Positions 25,229 through 32,767 of a stretch of DNA of 64,000 bases are shown piece after piece. Position 1 is the first letter of the stretch. Every line of letters begins with the position of its first letter. Below the pieces are notes generated by a model that saw only the letters and a program-made list of their open reading frames with translations, did not search any database and was not told where the DNA came from. Where the stretch lies: assembly GCF_900115435.1 (NCBI RefSeq), contig NZ_FOWK01000003.1, forward strand, positions 310,001 through 374,000, in the 5' to 3' direction. Position numbers and translations under genes: made by a program. The DNA comes from Prevotella sp. tf2-5 (GTDB lineage Bacteria > Bacteroidota > Bacteroidia > Bacteroidales > Bacteroidaceae).

Positions 25229-26512
25229 TCACTGTTTGAAATAATTTTGAAAGAAGTGGTGATTGTATTCGGGATTGAAATAATGTTTTCTATTAATCCA
25301 AACGAAGCCGTCTCCCTTGGAGATAACTGCAACATCGACAGGACCTCCGACAGTTTCTTCGTGAGGGGACATCCTCCTGACAAGGGAAGTCAGCGAAATA
25401 AAACTCTCTGCCATATTCGCCATATCCTCCTTACCCAATCCGGAAACTGTACTTATGAGATTTTTTGTATATTTCTCAAACATCTGATCACTAATACTTT
25501 TGTCTATGCTTCTAATGAACGCCTCGTTGTCAAATTTGTTAAGTTCTTTTATCAGCCCACTATAATAAGGGTTCGATGCAGCCAGTTTCTTGACATTTCC
25601 CGTGTATGTCAAAACAGACGACCTGACTACCTGATTGATTATGTCAACAAAACCAGGATACATACCACCCATAATGGTTTTAATTACATCGTCTTGTGCG
25701 TACGGCGCAATACACGATCCACTGAAGGTCGTCACATGAAACGTTCGATCGTTCTCTATAAAATATTTTAACCTACCATCTACAAAAAGAGAAACTTTTA
25801 AAGACATAATGCTAGGAAACATCTCTTGCTCTCCATACCCTGTAAAGACCAACCCTGTGTAAGCAGTAAACGCAAGCTCTGAAACCATGTAATTGTAAAA
25901 AACCTCCTCGAAGTAGGATTTTTCCGCTTCTGGAATAACCATAGGAATGGGAAGAGTCTCATTGTAAAGTCTGTCAAAGACATCTTTTGAATATGTGAGA
26001 AAATCTTTTAAAGAGTAATCTTGTAAAGTTTCACACATTTTTTTCGATGAAGCGCTCTTAATTATTTCCTCAAGTTCTGTTTTTATATATGAAAACACAT
26101 TCGGATCCGTTAATTTGAATGGACGCTTTTGAGCAAAAGCCTTTCCGACAGCCCTGTCTACACATAGTTTGTAAAAGAAATAAGCCTGCAAATACAAACT
26201 TTCTTTTTGCACATCTTCTGACGTAAGGTAATTTTGTTTAGTCAGATAATCCACAAAGTCGTGCAAGTATTCTTCTAAAGTGGACTTAGGTTCGTCTCCG
26301 AGTTGTTTACGGTATTGCTTGATGATAATTTCCCACGGAGTCCCCATAAACTCAGCAGCATTATAGGTCATAATAGCAACAGGATGATACTTTGATAGTG
26401 TAAATATCTTATTGCCGCTATTAACAACTTTATGAGTGTCACCCATAGTCACAGCACTATCTGCAGCGATAGCCACTGCATGTTTGTTAAGAACACCAAC
26501 GATAGCTGTCAT
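25229..26512 (-). CDS. Proteasome-like Ntn-hydrolase family protein (accessory gene)
   Basis: The product has 427 residues using ATG at 26512. An upstream ATG at 26731 would add 73 residues unlike the rest, and the -7 box TATCTTTG at 26558-26565 lies inside that extension. After removal of Met, Thr is the first residue: TAIVGVLNKHAVAIAADSAV. With Thr as 1, Asp is residue 17, as in proteasome beta subunits, and Lys34 (NKIFTLSK) is close to the Lys33 position. The rest (PVAIMTYNAAEFMGTPWEII) fits a proteasome-like fold with a long C-terminal extension of unknown role. It has its own promoter and terminator within the late region, the mark of a lysogenic-conversion gene. Substrate unknown. Confidence 0.7.
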   Translation of the reverse strand: MTAIVGVLNKHAVAIAADSAVTMGDTHKVVNSGNKIFTLSKYHPVAIMTYNAAEFMGTPWEIIIKQYRKQLGDEPKSTLEEYLHDFVDYLTKQNYLTSEDVQKESLYLQAYFFYKLCVDRAVGKAFAQKRPFKLTDPNVFSYIKTELEEIIKSASSKKMCETLQDYSLKDFLTYSKDVFDRLYNETLPIPMVIPEAEKSYFEEVFYNYMVSELAFTAYTGLVFTGYGEQEMFPSIMSLKVSLFVDGRLKYFIENDRTFHVTTFSGSCIAPYAQDDVIKTIMGGMYPGFVDIINQVVRSSVLTYTGNVKKLAASNPYYSGLIKELNKFDNEAFIRSIDKSISDQMFEKYTKNLISTVSGLGKEDMANMAESFISLTSLVRRMSPHEETVGGPVDVAVISKGDGFVWINRKHYFNPEYNHHFFQNYFKQ

Positions 26513-26625
26513 AGTAGGTTTGTTGTTTTTAGTATAATGCGTATTTCTTTCCACCTGCAAAGATAAGAAAAAATATTTAATATAACTGCATAACGTAACA
26601 AATATTTTCGTGACGTAACGAAAAT

Positions 26626-27018
26626 TCACGGATTCAGAGCCGACTGCAGCTGGTCGCGAAGCTGCTGGCGCACCTCGTCGGTGAAGCCGTAGCGGAGTTC
26701 CGGGAACACCTCGCGGAAAAGGATGCCCCACACCACCTTATTATATATATTAGCCTTCTTCGGACGCGGACTCAGATCCTGACGGCGGTACTGCATGTCG
26801 AGGAAGCGGAGGTGGGCATAGAGGTGGATGAACACGGAGTAGCGACCGTCGCTGATCTGCCGGTCGAAGCTGTGGCTGGAGAGGAACGTCTCCAGCCTTC
26901 CGGTGCGGCTGTTGAACCTGGAGCTGAATATCCTCTGCTGCTCGGAGAAGATCTTGTTGATTCCCTCCGTCATCGTCTCGTGGACGAACTTCTTCCTGAT
27001 GAGCGACTCTGTTACCAT
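26626..27018 (-). CDS. Hypothetical late phage protein
   Basis: The 130-residue, basic, mostly helical protein has aromatic residues in the middle (YSVFIHLYAHLRFLDMQYRR) and an SPRPKKANIYNKVVWGILFREV segment. There is no signal peptide. It is the last gene of the four-gene block that follows the structured leader, before the Ntn-hydrolase operon. Its place before the tape measure suggests a tail-assembly role, but this is inferred from order only. Confidence 0.65.
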   Translation of the reverse strand: MVTESLIRKKFVHETMTEGINKIFSEQQRIFSSRFNSRTGRLETFLSSHSFDRQISDGRYSVFIHLYAHLRFLDMQYRRQDLSPRPKKANIYNKVVWGILFREVFPELRYGFTDEVRQQLRDQLQSALNP

Positions 27019-27109
27019 GGTGCGAAGGTAGCGATATCGGTCTGAAGAAAAAAGGACACCCCGTCGTCATGACGCGGCGCCCTTCTCCCAGCCACCCTTG
27101 TATTTACGG

Positions 27110-27307
27110 CTACTGCCTGCAGATATCCTTCACCAGACGGCGCATATCGTTAACGGTACGGATGAGCGCCATCAGCTCGGCGTCGCCCGCGTCACCGACC
27201 ACCGACTGGTTGATCAGGAACGAGGTCAGCTCGTCGAGAGCCTCAATATAGTCCTCCGGGGCATCCTTCACGCTTTGAAGCATTCCCTCACAGATATCAG
27301 CGCTCAT
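27110..27307 (-). CDS. Small helical late phage protein
   Basis: The 65-residue acidic, helical product (EALDELTSFLINQSVVGDAGDAELMALI) overlaps the preceding gene by 4 bases. No family recognised. Confidence 0.65.
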   Translation of the reverse strand: MSADICEGMLQSVKDAPEDYIEALDELTSFLINQSVVGDAGDAELMALIRTVNDMRRLVKDICRQ

Positions 27308-27654
27308 TCCTCACCTCCTCTCCTTATTAAACGAAGTACCTCAAAGCGTTTCTCCCCATAGGTGTATACCGACTTGACGGTGTGCAGGTAGAGGCGGGCG
27401 ATGTCCGTCTCGTCCCTGCCGCTCTGCAGGAAGATATACCCTTTGCCGCCGTCATTGATCGGGCGGTAGCTCAGTCTCGCACTGTGCCCTTCCGGCTTGT
27501 CTTTCTCTATACGGTTCCGGAGATGGTCGACAAACTCCGTCAAGTCCGACTCTTCAAGGAAAGCGTGCCCGTCGGCAGCCCTCATCATGGAGACGGTCTT
27601 TTCATAGAACTTGGGGCGACTGTTTCTATCGAAGAAATCACAACAGAAAATCAT
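27304..27654 (-). CDS. Hypothetical late phage protein
   Basis: A 116-residue product results from ATG at 27654 (MIFCCDFFDRNSRP), which overlaps the preceding stop in ATGA. A longer frame upstream is low-complexity Arg-rich sequence inside the preceding gene and is rejected. The segment ARLSYRPINDGGKGYIFLQS and ARLYLHTVKSVYTYGEKRFE looks like a compact alpha/beta domain. No family recognised. Confidence 0.65.
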   Translation of the reverse strand: MIFCCDFFDRNSRPKFYEKTVSMMRAADGHAFLEESDLTEFVDHLRNRIEKDKPEGHSARLSYRPINDGGKGYIFLQSGRDETDIARLYLHTVKSVYTYGEKRFEVLRLIRRGGEE

Positions 27655-27875
27655 ACGGCACCTCCCATCTGACTGACAACGACACCGATGACGAACACGA
27701 AGGCGAGGTAAAGGTGAGCCTTCACCACGTCGAGACGAGAGACCTCCTCGCCTGCGATGGCGGAGAAGGATGCACTGCTGGCACTGAGCCAATCTTTCAA
27801 GTTCTTTACAGTTCTCTCAACATTGGAAAGAACTGAGGGCTGAACCACCTGCCCGATCTGAATTACGTTGTTCAT
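27651..27875 (-). CDS. Small protein with one C-terminal membrane helix
   Basis: The 74-residue product has an amphipathic N-terminal half and a hydrophobic segment at about 54-72 (AHLYLAFVFVIGVVVSQMGG). It is the first gene after the 545-base leader. Its start codon lies 4 bases from arm C of the leader's three-arm repeat, so its translation may be controlled by that RNA. Function unknown. Confidence 0.65.
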   Translation of the reverse strand: MNNVIQIGQVVQPSVLSNVERTVKNLKDWLSASSASFSAIAGEEVSRLDVVKAHLYLAFVFVIGVVVSQMGGAV

Positions 27876-28420
27876 AATGCTATTACGTTTAGCTTACAGG
27901 GAACCGCCCTGCGCGGTATTTTTTTCAACGGGTGGGACGCTTTGTCCCAGGGGGTGGGACACTTTGTCCCAATGGGTGGGACACTTCGTCCCAGGGTGTG
28001 GGACACTTCGTCCCGGTATCTGGAAACGGGAAGGGGCAGTGGTGGACAAGAGACGCATCCAGTACTCATCGTCGTGCTCGCTCGCATTCGCTATAGTCTC
28101 TTTTTGCCCCCCCCGATTCATGTCTGAGGGAAAGGGGGAGAGTCCAGGGACCTTGGCGGTCGGTCGACCGCTGGCTCTCCCTCCTCACGGACGGGAGCAT
28201 CTCCCCCATGGGACAGAGAATCGGCAGCCGATCCCCTGTCGCTAAACGTAATAGACTTCGCCGCAAGGACGTTATTCTATCTGGGTGGCTGCCGAATATT
28301 GGCAGATGACGAGCCGACTGTCTCCGGCTCTGGATAATCAAAATGGCATAAATAATGCCCGATGTTATTTCGGGCGTCATCATCGCCCTTGTCGACTCAT
28401 CGTCGTATTACGTTTAGCGA
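27876..28420 (-). ncRNA. Long structured leader with three complementary arms
   Basis: Transcription from the promoter at 28424-28454 would start near 28418. No convincing gene lies in these 545 bases. Arm A (28406-28420) is a perfect 15-bp complement of arm B (28239-28253). Arm B is also a perfect 14-bp complement (28241-28254) of arm C (27880-27893), which abuts the start codon at 27875. Between A and B are further hairpins, such as GCCCGA..TCGGGC and GAGCCG..CGGCTC. Four tandem palindromes lie at 27927-28018. A-B and B-C pairing exclude each other, which would suit a switch. Whether it is a known large phage RNA class was not tested. Confidence 0.55.
27927..28018. repeat. Four tandem units of TGGGACACTTTGTCCCA
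   Basis: Four ~23-bp units, each with GGGAC..GTCCC, alternate CTTTG and CTTCG centres. Some units show paired changes that keep the palindrome. The host region 1284-1357 has three units of the same build. Confidence 0.8.
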
Positions 28421-28423
28421 TGG

Positions 28424-28454
28424 CAAAGATAGGAAGAAAATCGGAAACGAGCAA
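28424..28454 (-). promoter_or_regulatory. Promoter of the structured leader and tail block
   Basis: Minus strand: TTG at 28452-28454, 20 bases, TATCTTTG at 28424-28431. The predicted start point coincides with the outer end of arm A. Confidence 0.8.
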
Positions 28455-28610
28455 GAAATTTCGGAAAAATTTTACGCTAACCAGCAAATTTTTCTTTGTT
28501 TTTGAAAACTTCGTGATATTTATTTGTGAAAAACGCGCTTCTGAGCAGACGAAATCCTTAAGTCTGAGTAAAATCTTCAGAGATAAATAATAAGATTAAA
28601 ATAAAAAAAT

Positions 28611-28697
28611 ATGACAAGGAAAAAGTTATTTAGGGTTATCGTTAGGACCATAGAGATAGCCCACTTTATCTGGACGGTGTTAGAGTTAGTCCTATGA
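28611..28697 (+). CDS. Possible 28-codon plus-strand peptide
   Basis: ATG at 28611 after an A-rich stretch opens MTRKKLFRVIVRTIEIAHFI and ends in WTVLELVL. It is basic at the N-terminus and hydrophobic after. No clear promoter was found. The region 28460-28760 otherwise shows only short hairpins. Confidence 0.25.
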   Translation: MTRKKLFRVIVRTIEIAHFIWTVLELVL

Positions 28698-28766
28698 CTC
28701 TCACCAGATACTACGCCGATATCGGGTAGTATAGTGATTTGAATTGAGCGTAGCAGGCTTTCCTGC

Positions 28767-28806
28767 TTACTTGAAAGCGGTCCTGACATCTGGTGTCGGA
28801 ACCGCT
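28767..28806 (-). terminator. Terminator hairpin after the 195-residue membrane protein gene
   Basis: On the minus strand AGCGGT and ACCGCT flank an imperfect stem that also contains GAC and GTC, followed by TTT. A second small hairpin (AGCAGG..CCTGCT) follows at 28753-28764. Confidence 0.6.
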
Positions 28807-28811
28807 TTATA

Positions 28812-29399
28812 TTATTTGCGATTTACGTTATTCTGCGGTTTAACGTCTTCGATGGCAATAGAGTCAGGGTGCATCGGTGGTGTTGTCACCTGCTCTGAGT
28901 TGGTCAGGTTGTCTTTATCATTATAAGTGACACTAATATTGCCAAGCGAGAATTTTCCAACGACATTGGCAAATAACCATACAATCAAAGACAGTGCTAT
29001 AGCGCCAGCAACACTCTGGAAGACTCCATTCCAGAATTTTTTCCAACCAGACTCTTTTTTAGGAAGTAATGGCAATACAGAATGGTCCATATGCTGGGTT
29101 AGCCTGTCTGTAACCTCGTCAATCACCTGCCCAGACATGTCATCAAAAGAGCCTCCAATAAACCTCTGCAGAATAGTCTCAGCCATACCCCGATAATGGT
29201 CAAGGCTTGTTTGGTTGTCACGTCCGGAAGCAAACTCCTGAACAATCTCATCAGGAAGCACTTCAACTTTCATAGCCTCCTTCTGTTCTTTAATATAACG
29301 AACCTTCTCCGCCTTATACAACGAATAGGCGATATGTCCTACCATATCGCCCTCGCTTTGTACCAACTTGCTGTATATACTGCAATATTTCTTTGACAT
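28812..29399 (-). CDS. Accessory membrane-anchored protein of unknown function
   Basis: The 195-residue protein opens with MSKKYCSIYSKLVQSEGDMV and HIAYSLYKAEKVRYI, an N-terminal pattern I recall from a widespread uncharacterised family. A helical middle is followed by a WKKFWNGV segment and a membrane helix at about 130-150 (AIALSLIVWLFANVV), then a polar tail. It is paired with the 73-residue gene upstream, 4 bases apart, and ends in its own terminator. The pair looks like a phage accessory (moron) operon. Membrane topology suggests a cytoplasmic N-terminal domain. Confidence 0.65.
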   Translation of the reverse strand: MSKKYCSIYSKLVQSEGDMVGHIAYSLYKAEKVRYIKEQKEAMKVEVLPDEIVQEFASGRDNQTSLDHYRGMAETILQRFIGGSFDDMSGQVIDEVTDRLTQHMDHSVLPLLPKKESGWKKFWNGVFQSVAGAIALSLIVWLFANVVGKFSLGNISVTYNDKDNLTNSEQVTTPPMHPDSIAIEDVKPQNNVNRK

Positions 29400-29403
29400 A
29401 TCT

Positions 29404-29625
29404 CTATTTCTTAGGAACCATGGAACCGACCACGCTGCGACGTGCCTGGTCGTAAATCTCGTTCACCCTGTCAATCGACATTCTATATTGGTGAGAACCA
29501 AGCAAATGTACAGGAACAACAATCTTTCCATCCTTTGAATTTTGAACATGAATGGAACCCGCCTTCACGTGATTAATCATATTGCTATTCACGCGAGTTA
29601 TCGTTTTAATATCTACCTTACACAT
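29404..29625 (-). CDS. Small accessory protein, first gene of a two-gene operon
   Basis: A 73-residue product is obtained from ATG at 29625 (MCKVDIKTITRVNSN). An upstream ATG at 29664 overlaps the promoter box TATCTTTG at 29662-29669, so it cannot be used. The product reads DGKIVVPVHLLGSHQYRMS and ends in basic residues. No family recognised. Confidence 0.6.
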   Translation of the reverse strand: MCKVDIKTITRVNSNMINHVKAGSIHVQNSKDGKIVVPVHLLGSHQYRMSIDRVNEIYDQARRSVVGSMVPKK

Positions 29626-29766
29626 TGATTGTGAGAATTGGCTTGTTATTATTTCCGGATGCAAAGATATAAATTATTTTTAATATATTTGCGCCTCGTA
29701 AAGAATATTTTCGTTTTGCAACTAATTTTATTTAGTATTTACATTTCTTCCAGACTTTGACTGATA

Positions 29767-29796
29767 CAAAAAGCCCCGACACTCACGTACCGGGAC
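29767..29796 (-). terminator. Intrinsic terminator after hicB
   Basis: Minus-strand AGTCCCGGTAC and GTGTCGGGGCT pair with two wobbles around GTGA and are followed by TTTTTG. Confidence 0.75.
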
Positions 29797-29831
29797 TGGC
29801 TGCTGAAAGCCGGTGTTGTCAAACAATAAAC

Positions 29832-30245
29832 TCACATAACAGCCAATAGTTGCTTCCCGATTTTATGGATGCCCTCCACGATGCGGCGGCGCTGCTCAGG
29901 GCGTGGTGTTTTCATGCGTGTGGCATAGTGGCTCAACTGGTGCTGGTTGATGCCGGAGGCACGGCTGATGGCTGCCAGCGAGACAAAAGGCTCATAGGCA
30001 CGGAGTACTGTCGCCACGTCCTGAAGGTGGTACTCAAACTCATATTCTCCGTCGATGAGCCACTGGGGAACGTCGTCGCCGTCCTCCACCATTCCCTCGA
30101 CATGGAAGCGCAGTGTCTCCGGTACCTCCTGCAGCAGCTTCTCATAGGTGTCTGCTGTAAGTACCACTGCACCAGGCACGTTGTCACTCAGGGAAGCCCC
30201 GAAATTCTTGTCGACCCATGCGACGTTAACGATAATTTTCTCCAT
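29832..30245 (-). CDS. hicB: HicB-family antitoxin
   Basis: The protein has 137 residues. The N-terminal half is a partial RNase-H-like HicB fold (MEKIIVNVAWVDKNFGASLS, then LTADTYEKLLQEV). The C-terminal half is a helix-turn-helix, LAAISRASGINQHQLSHYAT. HicB binds HicA to block its RNase activity and uses the helix-turn-helix to repress the operon. It follows hicA by 49 bases, in the usual hicA-hicB order. Confidence 0.88.
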   Translation of the reverse strand: MEKIIVNVAWVDKNFGASLSDNVPGAVVLTADTYEKLLQEVPETLRFHVEGMVEDGDDVPQWLIDGEYEFEYHLQDVATVLRAYEPFVSLAAISRASGINQHQLSHYATRMKTPRPEQRRRIVEGIHKIGKQLLAVM

Positions 30246-30294
30246 TATTATAATGTTTTAAGATCAATACTTTCTTCTCGTAAAGGCTGGGCGG

Positions 30295-30492
30295 TCATTT
30301 CCACCCTGCCTGTTTCCAGATGCTGTTAAGAAGGAACTGGTTCAAGACCTCGCTGTTCTTTCCCCTGACGGTCACCTTCCCCGGTTTGGTTGGATGCTTG
30401 AACTGCTTGTGGTCTGTTGCTTTGGTCTTCATCATCACCCATCCGTCGGCTTCCAGCATCTTGATGACCTCAATTACCTTGTATCTTCTCAT
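30295..30492 (-). CDS. hicA: HicA-family mRNA interferase toxin
   Basis: The 65-residue product has the double-stranded-RNA-binding-like fold seen in HicA: KVIEVIKMLEADGWVMMKT, then the catalytic-His segment ATDHKQFKHPTKPGKVTV. HicA cleaves mRNA when free of HicB. A well-formed promoter lies at 30521-30552, 29 bases upstream. The pair sits between the lysis genes and the accessory operon and could stabilise the prophage. Confidence 0.88.
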   Translation of the reverse strand: MRRYKVIEVIKMLEADGWVMMKTKATDHKQFKHPTKPGKVTVRGKNSEVLNQFLLNSIWKQAGWK

Positions 30493-30520
30493 CGTTGTTG
30501 TGTTTTATTGTTTGACGATG

Positions 30521-30552
30521 CAAAGGTAACAAAAATAATACTATTTACCAAA
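30521..30552 (-). promoter_or_regulatory. Promoter of hicAB
   Basis: Minus strand: TTTG at 30549-30552, 20 bases, TACCTTTG at 30521-30528. Confidence 0.85.
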
Positions 30553-30700
30553 CATTTCGCAAAGAAAAGTATTAATATTAATATCATTTAACGAAAAAAC
30601 CAGCCGATGCATCACTGCGCCGGCTGATCCGAATAATAACTAAAAAACCTAAAACTCTGTTTACAAAATTACTACTAACCAAATACTATGAAAAACACAA

Positions 30701-31177
30701 CTAAACTTTCTTTGCTTTCCATGTCGCTACTACTGCGATGATGATCAGAATCACCATGAAGAAGACTCCGCTCAGGAAGTACTGCAGTTTGTCTCTGAGG
30801 GTGGGACCTTTGAAGACAACCTTTTCATGCTTCTTCAATACCGCCAGTGCGGCGTCACGTTCCTGAATCGCTTCTTTGAGCATTAACTTGAGTTCCATCA
30901 CACTGTCGGACTGCCAGTGGTAGGTGTCACGCTGATGCCAGGACTCTCGCGATTTCTCGTTACCATTGGAGTCGAGTCTGATCACCAAGGAATCCCGGAT
31001 GCTCACACTGTCCCGGACCGATGTCTTGATACGGAGGGAGTCAGTAACACGGACGCTGTCTTTGATACGGATGGAGTCACGGATGCTGACGGACTGCTCC
31101 TCCATGGAGCGGGTGGTCTTGCAGCCGCATAACGCCATGAGGGCGAAAAGGGGGATAACGAATAAAATTCTTCTCAT
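30701..31177 (-). CDS. Probable one-piece spanin (lipoprotein with C-terminal membrane helix)
   Basis: The protein has 158 residues. The signal MRRILFVIPLFALMALCGC ends in the lipobox LCGC with lipidated Cys19. Residues about 25-75 are repeats of RDSxRIKDSVR type, a periplasmic rod. A helix with coiled-coil character follows (VMELKLMLKEAIQERDAALA). A membrane helix lies at about 130-153 (LSGVFFMVILIIIAVVATW). An outer-membrane lipid anchor plus an inner-membrane helix is the defining topology of a unimolecular spanin, which disrupts the outer membrane at lysis. It overlaps the endolysin gene by 4 bases, completing the lysis cassette. The call rests on topology and context. Confidence 0.75.
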   Translation of the reverse strand: MRRILFVIPLFALMALCGCKTTRSMEEQSVSIRDSIRIKDSVRVTDSLRIKTSVRDSVSIRDSLVIRLDSNGNEKSRESWHQRDTYHWQSDSVMELKLMLKEAIQERDAALAVLKKHEKVVFKGPTLRDKLQYFLSGVFFMVILIIIAVVATWKAKKV

Positions 31178-31710
31178 AACATAATGGTCTTACCTCCGTT
31201 ACACACTAAGCATTCATACCGGATGCCGCTCAGCCGGTTGAGCCATCCGTTCAGGAACTTCCTCTGCTCCTTCACTCCGATTCTCCTGAAGAAAGCCTCA
31301 CGCTCAACCCACAGGTCATGGAACAACTGCCTCTGGTCTGGATGATCATTGACTGCCGCAAGGGTCTTCGGACCCACGATGCCGTCAATCTTCACCTGCA
31401 GCACCTTCTGCGGAAGTTTCACACCATAGGATCCTGAAGTCCACATCCAGTCGACCAGCAGGTTGGCAATCGGCTGGCTCTGGATCTGGTCTGCTTTCCA
31501 TCGGTTCCAGAAATACTTTCTGAAGATAAACTCCCATTGATCATCCGTCATTCTCTTGAGGTCGGCAACAGTCCGACCGCTGCCAAAGACACTGCGGAAG
31601 GTCGCAAGGGTTACGCCCTTGTTAGTGGCACCTCCCCTGTCGTCCGGGATATTGGCGAATCCTCCCTCCCAACTCAGGATGAACGGAGTCAAAATCTCTG
31701 CCTTTGCCAT
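31174..31710 (-). CDS. Endolysin, glycoside hydrolase family 108
   Basis: The 178-residue enzyme has WEGGFANIPDDRGGATNKGVT near the N-terminus, with the likely catalytic Glu15. This is the signature of GH108 N-acetylmuramidases. The C-terminal part (KVLQVKIDGIVGPKTLAAVN) is the peptidoglycan-binding-like helical region of this family. It degrades host peptidoglycan at lysis. No signal peptide is present, so export depends on the upstream holin. Confidence 0.92.
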   Translation of the reverse strand: MAKAEILTPFILSWEGGFANIPDDRGGATNKGVTLATFRSVFGSGRTVADLKRMTDDQWEFIFRKYFWNRWKADQIQSQPIANLLVDWMWTSGSYGVKLPQKVLQVKIDGIVGPKTLAAVNDHPDQRQLFHDLWVEREAFFRRIGVKEQRKFLNGWLNRLSGIRYECLVCNGGKTIML

Positions 31711-31711
31711 A

Positions 31712-32167
31712 TCACTCCTCCTTTCTTATATACTCACCCTTGTCGTTGAAGTCCTTGAACCTCCTGATGATTGACTTGGGGAAGATGGGTACGATGGCGT
31801 TGGCGTTCTCCATGACGGAGATAGCCTCCCGCACCATCATGTAGGTACACAGGTAGGTTCCCATCCACTGCGTGGTACCCACCACGCTGCCTCCGACAGT
31901 GTAGTTGGTCAGTACGTTGGCGAGGATCATCAGCAGGATATACACCAGGATCTTCTTTGAGAACTTGACGAAGAACCCCTCACTGGAGGCGTCCTTATGC
32001 ACCAGGTGCTTGACGATTCCGAGGATGGTATCGATGACAACAGCGACGGCAATCCACTTGGCGAACTCCCAGTCCTGGTACACATACTTCAGAATGTCCG
32101 CTATGATTGACAGCGGGAATGCGATGACGAGCGACATCACGGGTAATCTGTACATTTTCTTTTTCAT
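31712..32167 (-). CDS. Holin
   Basis: A 151-residue product is obtained from ATG at 32167 (MKKKMYRLPVMSLVIAFPL). An ATG at 32191 would overlap the preceding gene by 10 bases. Three to four hydrophobic segments (about 10-30, 38-55, 70-90 and 100-118) and a basic C-terminus (KSIIRRFKDFNDKGEYIRKEE) fit the phage holin family 4 type. Position just before the endolysin supports this. It forms membrane lesions for endolysin release. Confidence 0.8.
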   Translation of the reverse strand: MKKKMYRLPVMSLVIAFPLSIIADILKYVYQDWEFAKWIAVAVVIDTILGIVKHLVHKDASSEGFFVKFSKKILVYILLMILANVLTNYTVGGSVVGTTQWMGTYLCTYMMVREAISVMENANAIVPIFPKSIIRRFKDFNDKGEYIRKEE

Positions 32168-32181
32168 ATGGCAAAAATAGT

Positions 32182-32766
32182 TTATTTCCATGGAGACATA
32201 AAGGACCTGGAGAGAGCTGCCGTGCCAAGGGCGTCCGGAGCCGATGCGTCGAGCAGCAGCGTCCAGCCGTAACTGTTGAGCTCGGAGGCGACGAACGGGA
32301 CAATCTCCGTCTTACGGAACTCCCCCCTTGCCAGCCACTCCAACTGTCCTGAGTCACAGTCAGCGATGATGTGCGCCTGAACCTTGGTAAGCATTCCGAT
32401 AGTGCGGTCACTGGCGATCATGCGCTCTATCATGTCGGCGTTGGAGCGGATGCGCATGGCGACGGTGACGGCAAGCCGCTGTACCACCTCCATGGATCCT
32501 TTGGTATTCTGTGTGGTGATCTCCCCGTAATCAGCATAGATCCAGCTGCCGACAAGCTTGTCAAGCCTTCCCTTCAGATCGTCAATAGACTGCCCGTAGA
32601 CATAGTGCTCGATCTCCGGAACCAGAGAATCTTCAGGGAGGGCGTCGAGCGCGTCCATCAGCTGCTGGTACTCCGGCATCTCGGAACCGCCCATGGTAGC
32701 CATCGACTTCACTCCATCCTTGGACGGGAATTTGGCGAAATACAGAAAAAGGTCTTGTATGATCAT
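32182..32766 (-). CDS. Hypothetical phage structural-region protein
   Basis: The 194-residue protein is helical in the first half (EYQQLMDALDALPEDSLVPE) with a mixed second half. It has no membrane segment. It is one base from the preceding gene and lies between the head genes and the lysis cassette, typical of head-completion or tail-joining proteins, though the function is not identified. Confidence 0.6.
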   Translation of the reverse strand: MIIQDLFLYFAKFPSKDGVKSMATMGGSEMPEYQQLMDALDALPEDSLVPEIEHYVYGQSIDDLKGRLDKLVGSWIYADYGEITTQNTKGSMEVVQRLAVTVAMRIRSNADMIERMIASDRTIGMLTKVQAHIIADCDSGQLEWLARGEFRKTEIVPFVASELNSYGWTLLLDASAPDALGTAALSRSFMSPWK

Positions 32767-32767
32767 A

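Noticed and set aside
25057..25383. A 108-codon ORF after the Ntn-hydrolase gene
   Set aside because: It overlaps that gene's 3' end, and the 48-codon gene plus terminator explains the region.
26513..26731. 73-codon N-terminal extension of the Ntn-hydrolase gene
   Set aside because: It is Arg/Pro-rich, contains the promoter -7 box, and would hide the Thr1 active site.
27868..28383. Several overlapping ORFs of 60-125 codons on both strands across the long leader
   Set aside because: They are Pro/Arg-rich, run through the tandem palindromes and hairpins, and none has a plausible start signal. An RNA function is more likely.
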